64,000 nt of DNA from Agapetus fuscipes (GCA_951799405.1 OX637354.1:310001-374000), one strand, 5' to 3'. Shown: positions 48,856 to 58,668, counted from the stretch's first letter. Made by a program: numbers and translations. The notes: generated by a model from the letters alone, not told the origin.

Positions 48856-49256
48856 TTTTTGTTGATGTGTTTTTAAAAGTATTTGTACAGATACAGTTAT
48901 TTGACATGGCATGTCAATAATACCATGTCTTTAAAAATGTACAGTTACCTTGAAAAATTAATCATACCTACTTGCTCTCCAGAACTTTAAAAATACAATT
49001 TGATGGGTCGGTCTAATTGTATACATCTAGATTCTAGGGCATTGAATTTTTCTATAGTAAAAAAAATGTTTTTTAAATACCTAAAAATAGATTTTTATTT
49101 TTTGATATTTTGTATCACTTTTTTGAAAGAATAAATCTGTGAGAATTTTGTATATTAACATTTACAAGTTAAAAATATATCAGTCTTCGAACCCAATATT
49201 TTTTGCACTCTACACGGATGCTTGAATAAAGCATAATTCTATATGACATATTATTC
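48856..49256. other. AT-rich, no recognised feature
   Basis: No gene or repeat is recognised. Confidence 0.4.
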
Positions 49257-49440
49257 CTCTGGCTTATAGGTTGGTATGAGGCTAACAACCCATACTGCAA
49301 AAAAGGTCGGCAAAAGTTACAGGGTGTATGTTCATTTGAGGTTTGGTTTTAATTTGTAAGTACACAATCAGAATTTTGGAAGCGCGAACTTACACGGGTC
49401 GGTTTGTGGGCATGCATTCAATATGAATTTTCAATGTTGA
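49257..49440 (+). repeat. A-tail copy, hairpin deleted
   Basis: TTCCTCTGGCTTATAGGTTG, then ACTGCAAAAAAGGTCGGCAA, which skips the whole hairpin segment; ends AATTTTCAATGTTGATAT. Confidence 0.82.
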
Positions 49441-49441
49441 T

Positions 49442-49752
49442 ATAATAATAATAATAATATTAGGATGATTTATTTGGTGAGCGCTGTTTTTGTGTGTGTC
49501 ACACCTCAAGAGCCGTCTGCGAGCTTGGTTGCCGCTGTAGAAACGCCGATTCTCAAGCAAAACCCAGTTGCTGTAAGGCTGTATGTATCTTTAATGATTG
49601 GTTTTTGGTACAGGTAGATGAATTTTTCACCCAGCGAAGAGCATATTATATGAAAATATAAATGGTATATTTTTTTATGCTCCGCCGGGATTCGAACCCA
49701 CAACCTTCCATTTACGAGTCAGAGGTGCTAACCACTAGACTACGGACTGGAC
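49442..49752 (-). repeat. SINE-2, full-length copy
   Basis: (AAT)n end, TTATTTGGTGAGCGCTGTTT, CAAAACCCAGTTGCTGTAAG, GGATTCGAACCCACAACCTT (B-box) and CTAGACTACGGACTGGAC (head). Confidence 0.93.
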
Positions 49753-49811
49753 GGATATATCTTTGCAACTTGGTTAATATATAGATAGATTATATTGGTT
49801 GTTGCTCTGGT

Positions 49812-50071
49812 ATAGTCGAGGGATAAGTCGTCGGCACTCGAATTTGCGGTATTAAAAAAAACGCAAGTTTGAACCCCGCCTGCGTCGTATCCTATCGACA
49901 ATAACTTTGACTCGGTTCAACAGATGTCATTGGGCGATTATTAATTAATAAGTCGTTAAAAGTAATGAATTATGAATAGATAATGTTAATACCTGTTTCT
50001 GGCCAGGCAAAATAGGTTGGAATTGCATTCCTCTTCACAAATCTATATTTTTAAACAAAATAAAAAATATA
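49812..50071 (+). repeat. SINE-3 with a variant head
   Basis: TGGTATAGTCGAGGGATAAG head, AAGTTTGAACCCCGCC B-box region, CGGTTCAACAGATGTCATTG, CTGGCCAGGCAAAATAGGTT, A-rich end. The head carries an A-run absent in other copies. Confidence 0.84.
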
Positions 50072-50458
50072 AATCGACGCAGTAAGGCAAAAGCGACATA
50101 AACGAAATTGTTCAGGAGAGCAGTTTAAAATTTGACATTACAGAAAAATGGCATAACTTTTTTTATTTTTTATCATATCGTTAAAATTAAAACAGCTCTA
50201 AAATTAAAATAATAAAGGCATTTATTGGCATTCCTATTAATGTGGTTTTACGATCTTTAACGATTTTTTATGTCACATGCGCCTTTAGGACAAAAAAGGC
50301 CAAAATCTTGTCAGTTCCACCAAAACCATACTTCGAAAACGCAGTTGTTTGCTTGGGCATAAACAACACAAAAATAATCGTTGAGCTATGGGAGTTAGCG
50401 CATTAGAAAGAGCGGAAATTTTTAAGTAGGATAGCATTCATAGCTCATTTTTGAGTAC
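50072..50458 (-). mobile_element. MITE-3 copy
   Basis: ATCGACGCAGTAAGGCAAAA left; TTGTTCAGGAGAGCAGTTTA, TTTATTGGCATTCCTATTAA and GGAGTTAGCGCATTAGAAAG inside. Inverted relative to 11689-12128; the distal ~35 bp are missing. Confidence 0.82.
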
Positions 50459-51084
50459 TGACATATCATTGCAACTTAGATTATAGATTATTACGAGTTG
50501 TGTGGTGTTCCCATAGTCCCATATTGATCTTCATTTCCCATGACGGTTTCTAAGTATATATTTCCCAGGAAAATGCATCTTGTTGTGGTATTCCCAAAAT
50601 GTGGGGCTCAGCAACTGCACTTTGGGGGACTGCATCGCAGAAAAGATTATGAAGTTTCTATGATAATCTATAATCTAAGTTGCAAAGATATTAGAAATTA
50701 TACAACATTTGAAATTCATAAACATAAAAATTGTAATTCTTATAGTTTGGTGAACGTTCAGATTCCTGCTGCTTCGCCTTTGTTATGGCCTAATTGTACT
50801 TTAGTGTCGTAAGTCATCCTTCTCATTTCTCTATGGTTTTTGTCTTGTATATCTTGTATATAACAGTGTTCTCTTGAAAATGACGTAGATACCGTCGAGA
50901 TAATAAGTAGTCAAGTGACCGGGGTGTAAAGTTAACCCTGTGAATGAACCAAATGTGAACGGAATCATAAAATAAATTGTGTAAAATCAGTTAACCGCAG
51001 TTTTTATTAAATTGAGAACGAAATCGTAATAATACTCACAGATTTCATATTAAAGATTTTAAATTATGATTACGGTCGTTAGAC
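50459..51084. other. A-tail ends and unassigned sequence
   Basis: CATTGCAACTTAGATTATAG at 50469 (+) and ATCTATAATCTAAGTTGCAA at 50664 (-) are A-tail termini only. TTCTCTTGAAAATGACGTAG at 50871 resembles the motif at 59330. No gene. Confidence 0.45.
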
Positions 51085-51139
51085 ATTTTAAAGAATGAAA
51101 AAAACGGATTGTACTGACCGTGCAAAAGAGAAGAAAGAT

Positions 51140-51192
51140 TTTCTCTACGTTTCGTCGGAGTCGTATCCGTCGTCCTCAGGAGACGTGTCCTC
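51140..51192 (-). ncRNA. hammerhead-ribozyme-like motif (left arm)
   Basis: Minus strand: TCTC CTGAGGA (51173-51179), hairpin CGGA/TCCG (extended by a mismatch), GAAACGTAGAGA (51142-51153). ACGU would give a palindromic helix III; GUA is a permitted cleavage triplet; GAGA pairs with the UCUC before the core as helix I. Confidence 0.5.
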
Positions 51193-51287
51193 TACAAGGA
51201 GGAACCACGAACTGTTAATACCTACAACCTTCGGCCTCGATCAAACAACAATAATTCAACAGTTCGTTGTTCCTCCTTGTAGAGGAC

Positions 51288-51336
51288 ACGTCTCCTGAGG
51301 ACGTCGGATACGACTCCGACGAAAAGTAGAGAAGAA
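51288..51336 (+). ncRNA. hammerhead-ribozyme-like motif (right arm)
   Basis: TCTC CTGAGGA (51295-51301), a perfect GTCGGA/TCCGAC stem, GAAAAGTAGAGA (51321-51332). The C after GAAA is an A here, weakening helix III relative to the left arm. Confidence 0.45.
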
Positions 51337-51469
51337 TGTTCTTCTCTTTTGCAGGGTCAGTAAAATCCGTTTTTTTCATTCTTTAAAAAGATTTCATATT
51401 GCCATCATTATCTCTTCATAGTGAAAAAGTTGTCAGGATAAGCCACGAAACAGTCATAACTTGCAAGGG

Positions 51470-51520
51470 TATCCTCTTGTCCTGAAGACGAGAAACTATC
51501 TCCGAAAGCGGATGAGCCAA
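51470..51520 (+). ncRNA. weak hammerhead-like motif
   Basis: CTGAAGA (51482-51488), GAGA/TCTC stem with a 5-nt loop, GAAA (51504-51507), then GCGGATGAGCC without a usable cleavage triplet. Confidence 0.25.
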
Positions 51521-51589
51521 TCCATGAATTGTTCAAAGAAAAACCAACGGAAACCACCTGATTTTAACAATCACCCCAAAAAATTCTAA

Positions 51590-51825
51590 GGGCCTGTTGC
51601 ACTAACCTCCAATTAATATTTGATTGACACATTCAATTTGATTGCTTATTCTGGTACGGATCTTGGTTAATACTTCTCGGAAGTGGGTAATTAAATGATG
51701 AATTTTGAACAGAAAATATGATATGTACATCAGCTGGCTTAGGTATGCAACGATTTTTTTTATTTGCTGGGAGAAATCACACTTCATTTTAATTTTTGTC
51801 TGATTGGAGTCCAATACAACCTTTC
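51590..51825 (+). mobile_element. MITE-4 copy
   Basis: GGGCCTGTTGCACTAACCTC left; CTCGGAAGTGGGTAATTAAA inside; GTCTGATTGGAGTCCAAT right, with the last TIR bases decayed. Preceded by TAA. Confidence 0.85.
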
Positions 51826-52144
51826 CAACAAGACTTCTCGTGTCTTTGACTTCTCACACTTTTACAATCTCTGTCGCCATTGCTCATGTTCCATAATGTT
51901 CCAGAGCGTGCACTCCTAACGACAATATTTCACCGTTTCATAACGCACACCACTTACGTCATAATACTTGTGATTATGTGGAGATGCGTCCAGTGATAAG
52001 GGTCCTTGCTTACAGAGCGGAGTGCCTGGCCATTGTTCTCGGCTGCAACCGCCTTTCTACCAGAAACGGTCATTTCATTTACAAGAATGACATCTCACAT
52101 CAGATAATCTTCTTCCTCTTTTTGTGCCCCTTCTACCGAAGATC
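51826..52144. other. no recognised feature
   Basis: No gene recognised; the plus frame at 51978-52487 mostly shadows the LINE fragment below. Confidence 0.4.
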
Positions 52145-52540
52145 GGTGATCATCATGGCTATTTTGACTTTAGATCCTGCGGCTCGAAAAAGGGACTTGG
52201 TACTTCTGCCGCAGGTTTTTCAGCCACGATGTCCTTCGGCGACCCTGAGATCTTCTGCCCTCAATCTTACCCTGTATGATAAGATGAAGGAGACGGTACT
52301 TCTCATTTCTCAAAATGTGACCAAAGTACATAAGCTTTCTCTGCTTAATGGTTGGCAGGAGCTCCTTTGTAGTGCGCATGCGTTGGAGGACTTCTTCATT
52401 GGTGACTCGATTACGCCAAGAGATCCGAATTATTTTTCGGTAGACACATCTCGAACACTTCAATTCGTCTCTCCAGTGCCTGCGTGAGCGTCCATCCCTC
52501 CATACCATACAGAGCGATTGGGAAGACATAGCACCTCACT
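52145..52540 (-). pseudogene. LINE reverse transcriptase C-terminal fragment
   Basis: Minus frame: VYRKIIRISWRNRVTNEEVL, QRMRTTKELL, TIKQRKLMYFGHILRNEKYR, LLHLIIQGKIEGRRSQGRRR and TSWLKNLR. Same domain type as 41400-41830 but a distinct family; the plus-strand relative is at 21046. Confidence 0.82.
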
Positions 52541-52695
52541 ATGCGCTTCTGGAGTTCAAGGCTCAAATTTCGGCACAACAGTACTTAGAACAGAACAGTC
52601 GGAGAATCTTACAAAGTATTTTATTGATACGAAGACACACAAAAATATAAAATTATGACCGAGGATCAATCTCGGGCTATTCCTTGACTTATAGG
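52541..52695. other. unassigned; isolated A-tail 5' words
   Basis: ATTCCTTGACTTATAGGGGA at 52679-52698 is the A-tail start, cut after 18 bases by LINE-A coding sequence. Confidence 0.5.
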
Positions 52696-52697
52696 GG

Positions 52698-53292
52698 AAC
52701 GAATGGAATATCCAGAGTCATAAAAAAAGGAGAGCTTGTATGAAGAAGGTTATGACTGGAGGAAATGAAAGAAGTATGTAAGGACAGAAAGAAATGGCGG
52801 TTGATCTGTAAGGTTGGCGGCTAGGATTTTTAAATTAGAATTTTATTTTCTGTTTTAGTTTTGATGTCCATACATTTATTCTAATTTATTGATTTTAAAA
52901 ATGTAATTTGTTGTGTATATTCCATGACTTATAGGTTGGTATGCGGCTGACCACCCATGCTGTAGAAGATGGTTCACTTTGCCAATGTCACCCCTGTTTC
53001 AGGGAAGGACGGCAAGAGTCGCAGGGTGTATGTCCATTTGAGATTTGGTTTTTATGTTGTAGGTTCATATGAGGCATGTGCAAGCGCGAACTTGTACGTA
53101 TCTGGCATTGTCACAAGAGAATGCATGTAATGTGAATCTCCAATGTAACATATCTTTCATATCAAGAAGGGAATGAAGACCCATTTCTTCACCGCCGCGT
53201 CAAGCCTGAAAGCGCTCTTGCAGTGACAGTAGTCACGAAACGGCGCTATAAAAATCATCATCATATTTGCAGCTTAGATTAGATTAGAAGCA
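52698..53292 (+). pseudogene. LINE-A 3' end: C-terminus, UTR and A-tail, with a CR1/L2 insertion
   Basis: GGAATATCCAGAGTCATAAA (NIQSH), GAAATGAAAGAAGTATGTAA (EMKEVCK), TGGCGGTTGATCTGTAAGGT, UTR, then the A-tail from TCCATGACTTATAGGTTGGT. The tail is interrupted at CATATCTTT and resumes ATTTGCAGCTTAGATTAG at ~53268. Confidence 0.9.
53157..53268 (+). mobile_element. CR1/L2-like LINE 3' end inserted in the A-tail
   Basis: AAGAAGGGAATGAAGACCCA encodes KKGMKTHFF, then GGCGCTATAAAAATCATCAT. CATATC-like words on both sides may be the target duplication. Confidence 0.75.
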
Positions 53293-53669
53293 CTGAGCAT
53301 TGGCAATGTGGCATCTAAGAAGAGCCAGGTTTCCCGAAGGTCGCAGCTGAGTTGGCAAGTGGAGCTGCTGGTGCACGGAGCATTGCATGACACCGCGTGA
53401 TGGTACTCGAACCCGCAACCATTACTTGACTAATTAAGACTAATTGGTCTCATGAAATATTTACCTGTGGAGATGCGTGCCTAACTGACGAGGTCTACAA
53501 CAGCCGTAAACGTCTTGTTAAATTGGATTAATACTTACAATTATTCTCCTTTCTCTCTGATAATGAAGTACGACATAGAAACCAAAGCTGACACTGCCGG
53601 AACAAAAAACCTCCTCAGAATAACTAGATGAATTCTCTATGATTCATCGCACCCCCACTTCAACACCTT
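53293..53669. other. unassigned; tRNA-like words on minus
   Basis: TACTCGAACCCGCAACCATT at 53403-53422 is a B-box read backwards (GGGTTCGAGTA). The A-box side is not clear. No gene. Confidence 0.4.
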
Positions 53670-53788
53670 CGATGTTATGGCCGAGGGATTCAAGTGGCTA
53701 ATCTTTCTAGCGTATTTGGAATAGAATAATGTTGGTTTGATCCCCGCTTGGGGCATTTGACCATAACTTTGATCCTGGTTCAACAACA
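53670..53788 (+). repeat. SINE-3, head and first half
   Basis: TGTTATGGCCGAGGGATTCA, GGTTTGATCCCCGCTTGGGG, GATCCTGGTTCAACA; then 3'-truncated. The best-preserved SINE-3 head. Confidence 0.85.
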
Positions 53789-54039
53789 CCTTCTCTCAGG
53801 GTCAGTCTCCCCTCCACTGACCCACGCCCTGTATATCCATCCCATCCGGGGATGTGCCACAGGACTTGCATGCAAAATGTTATGTGAGATGCGAGTGGCA
53901 GAAGGCCCTCCCGTGAAGCTACACTTTCCCAAGTGTTTACACAAAGCAAAGGAGGCTCAGAAATCACTGAAAGATTATAGCCGTGAGGGCTTAGGGCTCG
54001 AGGATTTTAAATTTACAAACAAAAATGCAAAATGATTCT
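53789..54039. other. no recognised feature
   Basis: A 95-codon plus frame (53748-54035) is not recognised. Confidence 0.35.
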
Positions 54040-54178
54040 GAGCGTCCCCCCCTTCAACCGAAGTGGTTGGCTTGAGGCTTACCCGTTAAAATAAGTAAGT
54101 CCTGAATCGCTACATATACGACCCCTTCGGGAAAAATGCAGGCAAGAAGTTACACTATATGAGTAGCTTTGTTGTGTA
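54040..54178 (+). repeat. SINE-1, 3' half
   Basis: CAACCGAAGTGGTTGGCTTG, CGACCCCTTCGGGAAAAATG and GCAAGAAGTTACACTATATG. Confidence 0.85.
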
Positions 54179-54267
54179 TGACCCATCGGAGGCATAGTTC
54201 TTCTAGACAGATTCAGCAACTCGTGTCGGAGATCAATAACAGGAAAGCTTCTAGAACACGGCTACCA

Positions 54268-54505
54268 ATTTTTGGTTCACGAGTTGATTTATTTCCTCGA
54301 GCGCTTTTAATGATATCACACCATTATCAAGGGAACAACTTACAGATCTAAAACTACAAATGGGAATTCCGGAGAAAATTTTAGGTTGCAGAGCCATGCC
54401 AGGGTGAAAGAAGGGTTAAACCTTTTTGTAATTTTACATAAGTTAGTTCCTCTCTTGATAATGGAGTGATAACATCTAAAACACTCGAGGAATTAAATCA
54501 ACTCG
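54268..54505. mobile_element. foldback element with CTTGATAATGG motifs
   Basis: 54270-54350 (minus sense) and 54428-54503 (plus sense) carry the same words, CTTGATAATGG, GTGATA, CTCGAGGAA and ATCAACTCG, as inverted arms around ~75 bp. Confidence 0.72.
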
Positions 54506-54529
54506 CAAAGAAAGACTAAGGGCTTGCTG

Positions 54530-54758
54530 CACCAACCTCCAATGAATATTTGATTGACTCATCAAATATGATAGCTTAATTCTGCCAAGGACCTCGATTA
54601 AATATTTCTCGGAAGTGGGTAATAATATGATGAAATTTGAACAGAAAATATGATGTACATCAGCTGATTTACGTATATGGCACAAAATATTTGATTTGAT
54701 GGGAGAAATCACACTTATTTATGATTTTCGTCTGAATTGAGGTTTGGTGCAACAGGCC
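54530..54758. mobile_element. MITE-4, best copy with both inverted ends
   Basis: Left GGGCTTGCTGCACCAACCTC and right GAGGTTTGGTGCAACAGGCC are ~22-bp inverted ends. Three bases before the left end are TAA, suggesting a Harbinger-like 3-bp target, but the right flank (AAA) does not match exactly. 229 bp, non-coding. Confidence 0.86.
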
Positions 54759-55204
54759 AAATTTGTGTTTTATTTTTACATTATTAATTTAAAATGAATC
54801 TTCGCTATGTCCCTACACAAACCCTTGAACTTTTAGAATATATACCTGTATGTAGTTTTAGCTTCCTGCAATAATCATAATTGTTAACCATAATGAAGCA
54901 CCTAATCACCAGGACTGTAGCGTCTCCCACTCCTGGAGAGACCTCAGGTCGTGCCGGATGGCCAGCCTTGCGTTCTCTGTAACTGGTGGTGGAGGGAGAA
55001 AGCGCGCGAGGAAGCGGAAGGCGCGGCTGGAGCAGATTAATCATAATGCATAGCGGGCAAGCACTGATCACCAACGTACAGCACTGAACGTAAAACTCAA
55101 GCATAGAGCGGAACAGAGCCTTTACAATCAATCGGTCAAGAGGGAGGATGCGATTTTACTGTCTGGCCATATACAGAAAAAAAAACGCAATGAGGCTGGT
55201 AAGT
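54759..55204. other. no recognised feature
   Basis: A 108-codon minus frame (54805-55131) is not recognised; the region is GC-richer around 54920-55040. Confidence 0.35.
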
Positions 55205-55455
55205 TGGTATGATTCTGGTATGAGGCTGACCACCCAAACTGTGAAAAATGATTCACTTTGCCAATGTCACCCCTGTTTCAGGGAAGGTCGGCAAGAGTTG
55301 CAGGGCTTATGTTCATTTGAGATTGGGTTTTTATATTGTTGGTCCACATGCGGCATATGCGAGCGCGAAATTATGCGTGTCTGCTTGTGGGAATGCATTT
55401 AATATGAATCTCAAATGATACATATCTTTGCAGCTTAGATTTAGATTTTATTTAG
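55205..55455 (+). repeat. A-tail copy
   Basis: TGGTATGAGGCTGACCACCC, perfect hairpin, GTGTCTGCTTGTGGGAATGC, ending TTGCAGCTTAGATTTAGATT. Confidence 0.9.
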
Positions 55456-55456
55456 A

Positions 55457-55790
55457 AGCTACACATATAGTGTAACTACTAGCCTGCGCTATCCCCGAAG
55501 TCGCATATGGCGGCTCGGGACCTTTTTTATTTTTACGGGTAAGGGGGCTTTACACCAACCACTTTCAGTTGAAGTGAGGGTTTCCCAGCTCTCGGGGGAG
55601 GAGGGGGGGGGGGGGGGGAGGTGGAGCTGGTTCTTATTTCTTATGAAGGCTGAGCCGACAAGGTCGGTATTTATTTTTGGGTTTGAAATAGACACCGAAA
55701 CGGGAAATCATTTCAGACAACCGCGGTGGGGATCGAACCCTGGTCATATAATGCAAGCATTCTACCAACTGACCTATCGACTGGACTTTT
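55457..55790 (-). repeat. SINE-1, full-length, with a poly-G expansion
   Basis: GAAGCTACACATATAGTGTA to CCAACTGACCTATCGACTGG. The normal CTCCCGAGGGGGCTGG block is expanded to a G-run of ~17 (55602-55618) flanked by GGAGG. Confidence 0.9.
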
Positions 55791-55792
55791 TA

Positions 55793-55995
55793 CGAGCTTA
55801 GTCGACGCTACAAAGCGCCAATTCTCAAGCAAGACCCAGTTTCTGTAAGTCTGGATGGACCTTTGATGACCGGTCTTTGGTTTTCACAACTTTCTATTCA
55901 CGAGTCGCGCTAACCACTAGACGACCAAGCTCGCGGAAGGCTCTTGAGGTTTGATTTACACAAAACAGCGCTTACCAAATAAATCATCCTAATAT
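55793..55995. repeat. SINE-2 composite, two orientations
   Basis: 55793-55918 is minus-oriented SINE-2 body to head (GCGCCAATTCTCAAGCAAGA, GCGCTAACCACTAGACGA). 55921-55995 is the plus-oriented 3' end (GACCAAGCTCGCGGAAGGCT, TAAATCATCCTAATATAA). Confidence 0.82.
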
Positions 55996-56377
55996 AATTT
56001 TTTTAGGATTTTTATGGACAGTATGCGAACATCACATCCTCCCTTTTGACACATTCTTTGTTAAGACGCTGGTTTCCGCGCACTTGGTAAACGCCATCAC
56101 TGAGTTGGTGCTTCCAGTGTAATATACTAGGGCGCCACTGGTGTTGTTGCCGGTAATGTGAGCGGTCAGTGGGCGCGTGTTGCGATACGCCACTGGACAC
56201 GACAGGGGGGCACAATGCAGCAATTAAATGGACAAAAGTTTAAAAAAATTGAAAAAAAAAACTTGCAAGTCGTTATTCTACCCGTGTGACATTTTTATTT
56301 TGTTTAGTAAAAGGAAATATGACGATGTTTAATTCTTTTACTTCTTAATGAATCTTCGATCATCACAGCAAATCACA
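55996..56377. other. no recognised feature
   Basis: Minus frames of 63-67 codons (56012-56223) are not recognised. Confidence 0.35.
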
Positions 56378-57145
56378 CAATTATTTGAAGTTGAATGCAC
56401 GTAAGATGACAGTTTTGATTTTGAAAAAGATGATAAAAAACTAAATGAATTTAAAGTTAATGGAATTATATTTGATATGGTAAATAAGTTTGCATACTTG
56501 GGAAGTAAGTTTGAAAAAGATGGAAGAATGACCGGTGAATTTGAAAGAAGAATAATGAAAGCAGGTGTGTACTGGGTGCTACCGCTTGTATCGCCAGGAA
56601 CTAGAATCTTACAAAAAATATTAGATTGGCGGTGCACGGTGGTATACTAGTGCCCACCTTGATGCATAAAAGTGAAGCCTGGACGGTGATTGAAAGGGAA
56701 ATTAGTAAAGTCCGTGCGATTGATGATTGTGAAAAAACGAAGTGCTAGGGTGAAGAAGGATTTTGTAAGAAAAGAAAGCGGTGCAAGGGAATGTGAAGAT
56801 TAAAAGAAGTTTGTTAAGATGGTTTGGGCATATGGCTAGAATGAATGATGAAAAACTGACGAAAAAAGTATACGTTGCAAGAATAGATGGATGTCATAAT
56901 AATATTAATACAATATTTTTATAGCGCCTTTTCATGACTCTTGGTCATCCCAAAGGCGCTTGCTCATATGAGCGCGCGAACAGGTGGGTCTTCAACCCCT
57001 TTCTAAAAGTACTCTCCAGATCCATTTCGCGCAGGTCATCTGGGAGGCCGTTCCATATCGTTGGAGCAGCCACCTTGAAGGCTCGATCTCCAAAAACGGT
57101 CTTCTTTTCATGTCATGGTAGAATAAGACCGAGAAAGGTTTTTTT
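56378..57145 (+). pseudogene. LINE-A RT C-terminal third, heavily mutated, with an insertion
   Basis: In shifting frames: FKVNGI, NKFAYLGSKFEKDGRM, GEFERRIMK, LRWFGHMARMNDEKL and KKVYVARIDGCHG, then (after 56898-57110) RPRKVF. Many frameshifts make it an old copy. Confidence 0.85.
56898..57110 (-). mobile_element. CR1/L2-like LINE 3' fragment with 6-bp TSD
   Basis: TGTCAT at 56892-56897 and 57111-57116 flank it exactly. On minus: FGDRAFKVAAPTIWNGLPDD, LREMDLESTFRKGLKTHLFA, then GGCGCTATAAAAATATTGTA and an (ATT)n-like end. The GDRAF...WNGLP...LKTHLF signature is CR1/L2. Confidence 0.88.
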
Positions 57146-57154
57146 TTAAATCCT

Positions 57155-57240
57155 TTGCGGGAGACTCCCCAATTCTTTAAAGTCTTGGGGGTCTATGTCG
57201 CCCTAGAAGGGTGCCGCAGAGATGTTGCTTGAGTTGTTGA
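57155..57240 (-). repeat. repeat-H copy
   Basis: GCGGGAGACTCCCCAATTCT, GGGGGTCTATGTCGCCCTAG and GGGTGCCGCAGAGATGTTGC. Confidence 0.8.
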
Positions 57241-57257
57241 TGTTTGGATGGATCATC

Positions 57258-57370
57258 AAATTTCTGGGATATCCAGAGTCATAATAAAAACAGAGCTTGT
57301 ATGAAGTACGGTTCTGACTCTAGATGCGAAATGAATAAAGTATGTAAGAACAGAAATGGCGGCTAATCTG
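57258..57370 (+). pseudogene. LINE-A extreme C-terminal fragment
   Basis: TCTGGGATATCCAGAGTCAT and AATGGCGGCTAATCTGTATT, with frameshifts between. Confidence 0.78.
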
Positions 57371-57517
57371 TATTGTCGATTTGTGCAAATTGACAGAAGT
57401 CGTGGTAGAAGACGTCATCCTCAGGTTTGTTACCACTGCCTTCTCCGCAATCAGATTCACAGAGGTAACCTGCAAGTGGCCGCGTTGAGCACATCCATAA
57501 GCCCCTACCATCGTCTC

Positions 57518-57951
57518 GTCCCCTTAGTGCTTGTTTATCTTATCTCCATCAGAGGTAATTTCACATGAGCAATGTTAATGTGTGTAATGGACACAATATG
57601 TCACACGTTTAATAATAAAGAGCAATAACTCAAAAAATAAAAATGTTGGGAAATCACGTTTGAAGTTCAGACAACCAGTACAAATTGTATGGGATGAAAA
57701 AGGCGGCCGATGTTTTATCTCGGTCATATTCGTCCAAATTGAACGGCTGTCGCATTCTACCTATTCTTCTCGCATTGTTCTTACAAAATCTCGATTTTCT
57801 CAATTTTTGAGTTATGTATTTCTCTTTATTATTAAACGTGCGACATGTGTCTTATGAAAACTAGAAATTGATTTTACAAATATTAAAAACAACTCTCACA
57901 TTATCGTGTTTTACGTTGATTGCTTAGCTCAGATTGTGTAGAATGTGATGC
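57518..57951 (-). mobile_element. MITE-6 copy split by MITE-7
   Basis: CCCTTAGTGCTTGTTTATCT and GAGGTAATTTCACATGAGCA left of the insertion; CTTATGAAAACTAGAAATTG and TTAGCTCAGATTGTGTAGAA right of it. Confidence 0.83.
57606..57839. mobile_element. MITE-7 with inverted ends, nested in MITE-6
   Basis: CGTTTAATAATAAAGAG with ATAACTCAAAAA at the left is mirrored by TTTTTGAGTTAT and CTCTTTATTATTAAACG at the right. Non-coding centre. The only copy seen. Confidence 0.8.
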
Positions 57952-57954
57952 AAT

Positions 57955-58090
57955 GCAACTATGCAACTAAGCTACACATATAGTGTAACTTCTTGCTGCT
58001 TATCCCCGAAGGGGTTACATATGGCGAGTGAACCTATTTATTTTTACAGGTAAGGGGGCCAGCCTTACGAAAACCACTTCGGTTCTTAAG
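57955..58090 (-). repeat. SINE-1, 3' end
   Basis: GCAACTAAGCTACACATATA, TATCCCCGAAGGGGTTACAT and CCAGCCTTACGAAAACCACT. Confidence 0.85.
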
Positions 58091-58093
58091 GCA

Positions 58094-58604
58094 ATTGAAG
58101 ACTACAGGGGAAAAACAAGGAGTGTCAACAAATATAAGAAATAATCTAATAATTCCATCTACTGGCATCTGTGTGTATCTAAAGCGCTGCAAATTTTGTA
58201 ATGCAACAAAAGTCGCTATCACAGTTTATGTTTGTACATTTCCGGTTCTTTGTGAAAGGCAATAACCATGAGAAATACAGACTTTCAAATTTATAATTTT
58301 GATTTACTCAAACGATGCTATTCTTAGAAATTTTGAACGTCCGTTAAACCCACGCTTTGACAAACTAATGATGCCTGGGCTGGAAGTCTCATCACCACGG
58401 TTATTCTTACCTATCGAATTTTGGTAATATTTGTATTAAGGCTAATCAGCTGTTCTCTTGCGGCCATCTTAGATTGACAAGTCTTCATACAAATGCATCG
58501 TTAATTTTTCAAAGCGTGGGCTCAACGGACGACTAAAATGTCTAAGAATAGCACCGAAAGTGTTCTTCAACCGACATTCCTTGTTCTTCCCCTGTAGTCT
58601 TCAA
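58094..58604. mobile_element. MITE-5 copy split by MITE-1
   Basis: Left TTGAAGACTACAGGGGAAAA and right CTTCCCCTGTAGTCTTCAA are inverted ends. The interior matches 25458-25700 in reverse once 58313-58555 is removed. Confidence 0.86.
58313..58555. mobile_element. MITE-1 copy, nested in MITE-5
   Basis: GATGCTATTCTTAGAAATTT left, GACTAAAATGTCTAAGAATA then GCACC right; GCCTGGGCTGGAAGTCTCAT and AATCAGCTGTTCTCTTGCGG inside. Confidence 0.88.
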
Positions 58605-58668
58605 TTTCATTTAAAGGTCATCTTGGAATCTAATGGTAGATACGCCAAACAAGCACTGAGTGGACGAC
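58605..58668 (-). repeat. MITE-6 end fragment
   Basis: AAAGGTCATCTTGGAATCTA and CCAAACAAGCACTGAGTGGA. Confidence 0.75.

Larger units (their letters stand above)
51085..51388. mobile_element. long foldback element with hammerhead-like cores in both arms
   Basis: Arms 51085-51217 and 51258-51388 (~130 bp each) are inverted with few differences and a ~40-bp loop: outer AAAGAATGAAAAAAACGGAT, inner TCCTCTACAAGGAGGAAC. The whole unit can form a very stable hairpin. No coding frame. The inverted layout with ribozyme-like cores resembles paired terminal repeats of Penelope-like retroelements. Confidence 0.88.

Noticed and set aside
51978..52487. 169-codon plus-strand frame
   Set aside because: Antisense shadow of a LINE C-terminal domain whose minus frame has clear family motifs.
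53190..53250. Hammerhead-like GTGAC/GTCAC-GAAAC hairpin
   Set aside because: The CUGANGA half reads CTGAAAG and the sequence is the UTR of a CR1/L2-like LINE end.
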